Shown: one piece after another, positions 1 to 4,189 of the stretch
Numbering within the stretch: the first letter of the stretch is position 1
Layout: each line of letters starts with the position of its first letter
From: Chloroflexota bacterium
Lineage (GTDB): Bacteria; Chloroflexota; Anaerolineae; Anaerolineales; UBA4823
DNA: 6,884 nucleotides
Assembly: GCA_017860725.1 (NCBI GenBank)
Contig: JAGDMX010000131.1
Span: 1-6,884 of the forward strand
Direction: 5' to 3'
Program-made: the position numbers and the translations under genes
The notes under the pieces: generated by a model
Told to the model about the DNA's origin: nothing
The model's input: only the letters and a program-made list of their open reading frames with translations
The model's database searches: none

Positions 1-39
1 TACCTATTGAGCGCCTTCAGGCTGTTTAATATAGGCATG

Positions 40-44
40 AAAGG
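40..44 (+). promoter_or_regulatory. Shine-Dalgarno that favours the ATG at 52
   Basis: AAAGG lies 7 bases before the ATG at 52. The same frame is open back to the window edge, with a TTG at 7 and an ATG at 37. Neither of those has a purine-rich ribosome site before it, so 52 is the better start. The frame being open to base 1 means a longer protein cannot be excluded. Confidence 0.5.
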
Positions 45-51
45 CAATGGA

Positions 52-507
52 ATGATTGCATACTTGAAAACCAAACCTTATGCGCTCCATCGTGACGAAG
101 GGCAAAAACACCAGCTAATTGGAGCAATGATTTTAGTAAAGGCGTCTTCGGAACAAACGGGCGGAGTATTCAACCTGTTTGAGGTTTCTTGCTCACCCGA
201 TTTTGCCACGACATTTCACAACCACTACGCTGAAGATGTGGCGATCTATGTTTTGGAGGGCGCGCTGACCTTTTTTTGGGGCAGTGAGAAAAAAGGAGCA
301 GTGGCTGGTTCGTACTTTTTTCTACCGCGCGGTATACCGCATGGTTTTCGTGTGGAAGGCTCAACACCCGCGCAGATTTTATATCTGACCATCCCGGCGG
401 GTTTCGATCGGTTCGTGATTGAACAAGAACAGCCAGCTAAAAAATCCGAATCAGAGATGGCTGCAGCCCGACACAAAATCGAGATCCTGGGGCCGTTACC
501 GGAATAA
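52..507 (+). CDS. Small single-domain cupin protein
   Basis: This 151-residue protein is a single conserved cupin barrel, and almost all of it is the barrel. Cupin motif 1 is at residues 55-70 (H56-N-H58 ... E69-G70). Motif 2 is at 86-101 and fits the G-x5-P-x-G-x2-H pattern well (G86, P92, G94, H97). Three histidines could bind a metal (H56, H58, H97). The glutamate normally expected by motif spacing falls on V63, although E61 and D62 are next to it. Such stand-alone cupins include quercetinase-like dioxygenases, isomerases and sugar- or ligand-binding proteins, so a specific reaction cannot be named. There is no signal peptide or membrane segment, so it is probably cytoplasmic. It ends 83 bases before the flavodoxin gene and may share its transcript. 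The fold call is strong; the function is open. Confidence 0.85.
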   Translation: MIAYLKTKPYALHRDEGQKHQLIGAMILVKASSEQTGGVFNLFEVSCSPDFATTFHNHYAEDVAIYVLEGALTFFWGSEKKGAVAGSYFFLPRGIPHGFRVEGSTPAQILYLTIPAGFDRFVIEQEQPAKKSESEMAAARHKIEILGPLPE

Positions 508-573
508 CCCGCTGATGGTTACTCAATCAAAAAAACAAGGTTGTCAGCAGAACGCAAGTTGATTCAAATTTCG

Positions 574-580
574 AAAGGAG
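574..580 (+). promoter_or_regulatory. Shine-Dalgarno of the flavodoxin-domain gene
   Basis: AAAGGAG lies 10 bases before the ATG at 591. The heptamer AAAGGAG also precedes the serine hydrolase and cytochrome genes, so it seems to be the local ribosome-site consensus. Confidence 0.7.
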
Positions 581-590
581 TTGCTAGATC

Positions 591-1109
591 ATGAACACAA
601 AATCAATTCTGTTAGCTTACGCAAGCCGGTATGGCTCGACGCAGGAAGTTGCCGAGACCATCGCCGCCGCACTGCGCGAAGCCGGGCTCGAGGTCGAACT
701 TCAGCCCATGCAAGAGGTCAAGAGTCTGGATAACTACGCTTCGGTCGTGCTGGGAGCAGCGATCTACAATGCCAAGTGGCATCCAAACGCACACCAATTT
801 CTGTCACAGCATCAGGAAGCACTCAGGCAGCGCCCCGTAGCGATTTTCGCGCTCGGCCCCCTGAGTACAGGCGAGACAGCCATGCTGAGATCGCGCCGCC
901 AGCTTGATAAAGAGCTTGAGAAGTATCCCTGGCTGAAACCAGTGGCCCTGGAGATATTCGTGGGGAAAATAGACCCGGCAAAGCTGAGCTTCTTTGAAAG
1001 GTTAGGGACCACTGCCAGTGACCACCGTGATTGGAAGGCCATCCGCGCCTGGGCTAGCTCCCTGGCTGCGCAGTTGCAGCAAGCCGAGAAATTGTTCCAT
1101 CCAGCCTGA
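591..1109 (+). CDS. Flavodoxin-domain protein, HemG-like group
   Basis: This 172-residue protein is a single flavodoxin-like domain expected to bind FMN and shuttle electrons. The N-terminus is the typical first strand followed by the FMN phosphate loop (residues 9-18, A-Y-A-S-R-Y-G-S-T-Q). The second flavin loop is at about 54-62, with Y59 available to stack on the ring. The third is at about 84-93 (A-L-G-P). The C-terminal D-H-R-D-W followed by A-I-R-x-W-A (about 144-155) is a pattern I associate with the Flavodoxin_5 group, which includes menaquinone-dependent protoporphyrinogen oxidase HemG. True HemG enzymes are of similar length. No other haem-synthesis gene is nearby, so protoporphyrinogen oxidation is only one possibility; a general flavodoxin or quinone-linked reductase is equally plausible. 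There is no signal peptide. The next gene starts 99 bases downstream. Confidence 0.88.
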   Translation: MNTKSILLAYASRYGSTQEVAETIAAALREAGLEVELQPMQEVKSLDNYASVVLGAAIYNAKWHPNAHQFLSQHQEALRQRPVAIFALGPLSTGETAMLRSRRQLDKELEKYPWLKPVALEIFVGKIDPAKLSFFERLGTTASDHRDWKAIRAWASSLAAQLQQAEKLFHPA

Positions 1110-1192
1110 AACTGGACCAGTCCCCGTCACCCACAATTCGGACGATAGGGATTGGCGGAGATTTACTACCCGCTTATGCCAGGTAGACAGCT

Positions 1193-1199
1193 AAAGGAG
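1193..1199 (+). promoter_or_regulatory. Shine-Dalgarno that sets the serine hydrolase start
   Basis: AAAGGAG lies 9 bases before the ATG at 1209. The frame also opens from a TTG at 1152, but nothing resembling a ribosome site precedes that codon and the extra 19 residues look non-conserved. An in-frame ATG at 1224 is possible but is further from the site. Confidence 0.75.
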
Positions 1200-1208
1200 A
1201 CATCGACA

Positions 1209-2387
1209 ATGGAAACAGAAGCTATGTCAAAGGAAATTGAGATTCACGGTCATTGCGATCCACGCTTCTCATCGGTGAAGGAAGCATTCGCCGACAACTT
1301 CAGATATAGCGGAGATATCGGAGCTTCTTTTGCTGCGACCATCGATGGCAATTTTGTTATCGACATCTGGGCAGGTTATGCCGACGCCGGTCGAATGCGC
1401 CCGTGGAGGCGCGACACGTTGGCCTGCTTGTTTTCAACGACAAAGACGATGGCGGCTCTGTGTGCACTGGTACTGGTCGATCGCGGCCTGCTTGACCTGG
1501 ATGCCCCGGTAGCCAGATATTGGCCGGAATTTGGGCAGGCTGGCAAACAGGGTATTCCGGTCAAGTATCTCCTGAGCCACCAGTCCGGCCTGGCTGGATT
1601 TGATGAACAGATACCAGTCGAAGCATTGTTCAATTGGGAACGTATCGTCAGCCTGTTGGCTGCACAGAAACCCTGGTGGACGCCTGGCACGCAGTGCGGC
1701 TATCATGCGATTACGCAGGGTTACCTGGTGGGAGAAGTGATCCGGCGTATAACTAACAGAACTGTCGGCAGGTTCTTCCGGGAGGAAATAGCCGGTCCAC
1801 TCCAGGCAGACTGTCAAATAGGTCTTGCGCAAACAGATGACAGCCGCGCTGCCGAGATGATTCCCATGCCGATGTGGCAACCTGGGGACCCGCACTATGT
1901 AAGCTCTGGTTCCTTGCCAGAGATGCAGCAGAAATCGATGTACCCTCTGGTCGACCAGAACAACCCTGTCGCCGTCAGCCGTTCACGAGCCTGGCGAGAC
2001 GCTGAGATTCCATCTGCCAATGGCTACGGTAATGCCCGCTCGGTGGCGCGAATGGCTTCAGCGCTGGTTAGTGGTGAGGTCGATGGCACACGGCTACTCA
2101 ACTCGTCCACCATTGAAAAAGCGTTTCAGGAGCAGTGCCACGGTACTGACTTTATTCTTGGGCTGCCTGTTCGCTGGGCGCTCGGGTTTATCCTCACCAG
2201 CAAGGAAACGCCAGTCGGACCGAATCCTCGAACGCTGTTCATGGGTGGAGGGGGTGGTTCGGCGGTCCTTATTGACCGCGATGCCCGACTGAGCCTGGCC
2301 TATGTCATGAACAACTGCATCGGATCCGTGGTGGAAGGAGACGATCGTGCACTATCACTTGCTAGAGCCCTGTATGCTGCTCTTTAG
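1209..2387 (+). CDS. Class C beta-lactamase-fold serine hydrolase / esterase
   Basis: This 392-residue enzyme has the penicillin-binding/beta-lactamase fold and probably acts as an esterase, amidase or peptidase (family VIII esterase type). The catalytic S-x-x-K is S76-T-T-K79, in the usual F-S-x-T-K context. The second active-site element is Y165 in the P-G-T-x-x-x-Y block (159-165), followed by the conserved G-Y-L-x-G-E helix. The L-L-S-H-x-S-G-L block at 121-128 is also typical. The third element, K/H-T-G in lactamases, is replaced by M345-G-G in a run of five glycines, followed by the usual D-x-x-A-R-x-x-x-A-Y-V-M-N strand (356-368). No signal peptide is visible, so it is probably cytoplasmic, which argues against a role in beta-lactam resistance. 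The length is normal and the gene looks intact. The cytochrome gene follows 36 bases after the stop, so cotranscription is likely. Confidence 0.9.
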   Translation: METEAMSKEIEIHGHCDPRFSSVKEAFADNFRYSGDIGASFAATIDGNFVIDIWAGYADAGRMRPWRRDTLACLFSTTKTMAALCALVLVDRGLLDLDAPVARYWPEFGQAGKQGIPVKYLLSHQSGLAGFDEQIPVEALFNWERIVSLLAAQKPWWTPGTQCGYHAITQGYLVGEVIRRITNRTVGRFFREEIAGPLQADCQIGLAQTDDSRAAEMIPMPMWQPGDPHYVSSGSLPEMQQKSMYPLVDQNNPVAVSRSRAWRDAEIPSANGYGNARSVARMASALVSGEVDGTRLLNSSTIEKAFQEQCHGTDFILGLPVRWALGFILTSKETPVGPNPRTLFMGGGGGSAVLIDRDARLSLAYVMNNCIGSVVEGDDRALSLARALYAAL

Positions 2388-2410
2388 TGACTTAGAATCG
2401 AATCTCGAAC

Positions 2411-2417
2411 AAAGGAG
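2411..2417 (+). promoter_or_regulatory. Shine-Dalgarno of the cytochrome c gene
   Basis: AAAGGAG lies 6 bases before the ATG at 2424. The stretch from this site to the start codon (GGAGTTTACG then ATG) is almost the same as that before the next gene (GGAGTAAACG then ATT), which helps locate the start of that gene. Confidence 0.75.
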
Positions 2418-2423
2418 TTTACG

Positions 2424-3254
2424 ATGAAAAAGATTTTGAAATGGACTGCGATTGTACTCGGTGGGCTGATCGGCCTGGCTTTGCTGACAGGCCTGGTGCT
2501 GTACCCCAGCGGCAAGGAAAAACTCAGTCGCTCTTACCCAAACATCCCGGTCGAGAAGGTCAATATTCCCAACGACTCCGCTGCTGTCTCCGATGGCAGG
2601 CACATCGCCATCATTTGGGGTTGTACCAAATGTCATGGCGAGGCCTTAAGCGGTATGCTGCTTACCGACGACCCATTACTCGGTACTATTCCGGCCACCA
2701 ACCTGACTTCCGGCAATGGTGGTATTGGCGGATCGTATGCTGATGTGGATTGGATTCGTGCTATTCGCCATGGAGTCAAGCCGGACGGACGAGTCGAAAT
2801 CTTCATGAATGACTACTCGACCATGAGTGATCAGAATTTAGGTGACTTGATTGCCTACCTCAAACAAATCCCGCAGGTTAATACAAATTATCCAGCGATG
2901 CAGTATGGCCCGATCGTACCCCTCGCACCTGTGGTTGGAATATATACACCAGCGGCAGAATTGATGGATCATAGCGCAACGCGTTCAGCGGACCCTGCGC
3001 CAGGCGCCACGCTCGGATATGGCAAATATCTTTTTGCGATTTGTACTGAGTGCCATAGTGCAACCTTGGCTGGCAAACTGGAGAACTGGAGGCAAGAGGA
3101 TTTTGTCCGTGCTTTACGGACAGGCGTTTTGCCGAATGGAAAACCGATTAATCCGGCGATGTCCTCGAAAACCTTCAGCGAGATGAATGATACGGAGTTA
3201 ATCGCACTGTGGCTGTACTTGCAGAGTTTGCCGCCGCTGAATTCCCGAAAATAA
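2424..3254 (+). CDS. Membrane-anchored diheme cytochrome c
   Basis: This 276-residue protein carries two c-type haem sites and should transfer electrons on the outer face of the cytoplasmic membrane. A short basic start (M-K-K-I-L-K-W) leads into a hydrophobic helix at about 8-27. I see no lipobox cysteine or clear cleavage site, so the helix probably stays as an anchor. Domain 1 has C67-T-K-C70-H71, and M128 (or M134) could be the distal ligand. Domain 2 has C207-T-E-C210-H211, and M246 is the likely ligand. Both domains repeat the same order: haem site, a D/E-x-x-x-A-x-R-x-G-V helix, G-K/R, then an M-x-D/N-x-x-L-x-x-L-x-x-Y-L helix. This matches an internally duplicated cytochrome c of the type found with alcohol or aldehyde dehydrogenases or as a stand-alone carrier. 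The redox partner is not visible here. The damaged membrane-protein gene follows after 68 bases. Confidence 0.92.
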   Translation: MKKILKWTAIVLGGLIGLALLTGLVLYPSGKEKLSRSYPNIPVEKVNIPNDSAAVSDGRHIAIIWGCTKCHGEALSGMLLTDDPLLGTIPATNLTSGNGGIGGSYADVDWIRAIRHGVKPDGRVEIFMNDYSTMSDQNLGDLIAYLKQIPQVNTNYPAMQYGPIVPLAPVVGIYTPAAELMDHSATRSADPAPGATLGYGKYLFAICTECHSATLAGKLENWRQEDFVRALRTGVLPNGKPINPAMSSKTFSEMNDTELIALWLYLQSLPPLNSRK

Positions 3255-3310
3255 ACATGCAGCATCTCGAGCAATAATAAACAAGCACTTAGAAGACAGA
3301 AGAAGTATAG

Positions 3311-3316
3311 AAGGAG
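3311..3316 (+). promoter_or_regulatory. Shine-Dalgarno placed for an ATT codon at 3323
   Basis: AAGGAG ends 6 bases before ATT at 3323, the same spacing and nearly the same context as the cytochrome gene's ATG. In the frame that encodes the membrane protein, a TAA at 3317-3319 lies just upstream, so the coding region must start after it. The overlapping TTG at 3324 is in a different frame that soon stops. Confidence 0.6.
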
Positions 3317-3322
3317 TAAACG

Positions 3323-3883
3323 ATTGACGACTATTCAATTGCCTTGTTCTTACACATCGTTGGCGCACTGGGACTATTCGTGGCGCTTGGTCTAGAATGG
3401 ACTGGCCTTTGGCAAATACGGAGCGCCTCGGCCCCCGTGCAGGTTCGTGGATGGATGGGCGTCCTTAAAAGCGACCGTAGGGTCGGATTTGCCTCCATGC
3501 TGACGGCAGTCATCTCTGGCATCTATATGATGGCGACGGACTGGGGCGGCGTTTCATAGATCTATGTGACGCTGGGGCCGCTTGTCCTTGTGATCATACT
3601 CGCGGTTACACTCACCGGCCCACGCATGGCGACCATTGGGCGGGCCCTTGCCTCGGAGAAGGCACCGCCATCGCAAACCTTCCACAGCCTGGCGAACCAC
3701 CCACTCCTGTGGATCTCCATCCAGACCCGAGCGACCATTGCCCTGGGTATCGTCTTTCTAAAAACCGCCAAACCCGGCTTAGCCGGTTCGTTGATCACGA
3801 TCGGTGTAGCTATCGTTCTCGGCATTGCCTCAGCGCTGCCTATACCCCGGCGTGAGCGAGCATCAGAAGGGTCGGCTGACTGA
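3323..3883 (+). pseudogene. Polytopic membrane protein with ATT start and in-frame TAG
   Basis: Read from ATT 3323 to TGA 3881-3883, this frame encodes 186 positions interrupted once, by TAG at codon 79 (3557-3559). No frameshift is needed. It shows about five hydrophobic segments (roughly 6-30, 55-75, 80-100, 136-148, 152-174), so it is an integral membrane protein. It resembles small uncharacterised membrane proteins of the DUF2269-like kind (L-H-x-x-G-A-x-G-L-F near the start, I-A-L-G-I-V-F-L then K-P-G-L-A-G near the end); this is recalled, not searched. The residue before I-Y-V-T-L-G would suit Trp, so TGG to TAG is the simplest explanation. The best-placed initiator is ATT instead of ATG, so two point changes may have hit one gene. 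The first in-frame standard start is TTG 3344, which lacks a well-spaced ribosome site and would cut into helix 1. Alternatives are rare ATT initiation with stop readthrough, or base-call errors. It may have worked with the cytochrome upstream. Confidence 0.7.
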
Positions 3884-3909
3884 GTTGTGTTCATCACAAG
3901 GAGAGCAGG

Positions 3910-3946
3910 TTTGTGTAGAAAACGGCTTTACCGTTTTCAACACAAA
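3910..3946. repeat. Inverted repeat, 16-base arms, 5-base loop
   Basis: The left arm TTTGTGTAGAAAACGG (3910-3925) and right arm CCGTTTTCAACACAAA (3931-3946) pair at 15 of 16 positions, with one A/A mismatch (3917/3939) and loop CTTTA. It starts 26 bases after the stop of the membrane-protein gene. As RNA it would make a stable hairpin, and its place fits a transcript end for the upstream cluster. No T-run follows, so it is not a standard intrinsic terminator. Because it is symmetrical in DNA, it could also be a regulator binding site. Confidence 0.65.
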
Positions 3947-4129
3947 ATATGGCTTTCATGTCAGCCACTTGCCCTTTCCTCAAACATCATTTCTCGAATG
4001 AACAGTATGCTCGATCCACGCTGGCCGGCTGTGGCAGAACGGATCCTGATTTGGCTGAAAGAACAGAATCTGTTTGGTGAAACCAAAGTTATAATTAAAA
4101 GAGCCAATTATAGACGTTTCTTTGTCTGA
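3911..4129 (+). CDS. Doubtful small ORF or gene remnant
   Basis: A TTG at 3911 has a good ribosome-like site before it (AAGGAGAG, 3898-3905) and opens 72 codons to TGA at 4127-4129. I do not recognise the product. Its first third is basic and is written by the inverted repeat, which makes it suspect. The part from about residue 34 (L-D-P-R-W-P-A-V-A-E-R-I-L-I-W-L-K-E-Q) reads like a natural amphipathic helix, with codon use like the neighbours, so it may be a fragment of a decayed gene. An ATG at 3998 is in the same frame but has no ribosome site. The rest of the gap, 4130-4189, holds no gene. Confidence 0.22.
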   Translation: MCRKRLYRFQHKIWLSCQPLALSSNIISRMNSMLDPRWPAVAERILIWLKEQNLFGETKVIIKRANYRRFFV

Positions 4130-4175
4130 AAAGAAAGCGACTCATTTATCCCTATATAAATTCCTATTTATAAAC
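4085..4175 (+). promoter_or_regulatory. AT-rich stretch before the NTE-like gene, possible promoter
   Basis: This stretch is clearly more AT-rich than its surroundings. It holds a perfect -10-like hexamer TATAAT (4090-4095) and further TATAAA elements at 4155-4160 and 4169-4174. I could not find a -35 hexamer at the usual spacing for any of them; TTGTCT at 4122 is about 26 bases from the nearest match. The 306-base gap and the upstream palindrome make an own promoter for the NTE-like gene reasonable, but the exact elements are not established. Confidence 0.3.
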
Positions 4176-4176
4176 C

Positions 4177-4183
4177 AGGAGGG
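4177..4183 (+). promoter_or_regulatory. Shine-Dalgarno of the NTE-like gene
   Basis: AGGAGGG ends 6 bases before the ATG at 4190. It is the closest match to the full anti-SD complement in the window and confirms that start. Confidence 0.7.
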
Positions 4184-4189
4184 TGTGCG

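Noticed and set aside
541..569. Promoter-like pair TTGTCA and TCAAAT, 17 bases apart, before the flavodoxin gene
   Set aside because: Transcription would start at about 576, inside the ribosome site (574-580), leaving too short a leader; the -10 matches only 4 of 6. Kept out of the features.
1111..1121. Short palindrome ACTGGACCAGT after the flavodoxin gene
   Set aside because: One-base centre cannot form an RNA hairpin, and an 11-base symmetrical match is easily found by chance.
1152..1208. Upstream TTG start for the serine hydrolase
   Set aside because: No ribosome site precedes it, while AAAGGAG precedes the ATG at 1209 at good spacing.
1434..1895. 153-codon frame on the minus strand inside the serine hydrolase gene
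   Set aside because: It lies wholly within a clearly recognised gene and has no recognisable motif; it is a shadow of the coding strand.
3324..3392. TTG at 3324 as the start of a gene after the AAGGAG site
   Set aside because: This frame ends after a few dozen bases and encodes nothing like a membrane protein; the conserved-looking product is in the frame of ATT 3323.
3566..3883. Separate 105-residue membrane protein starting at GTG 3566
   Set aside because: It is in the same frame as the ORF ending at 3559 and simply continues the same protein; no ribosome site precedes the GTG.
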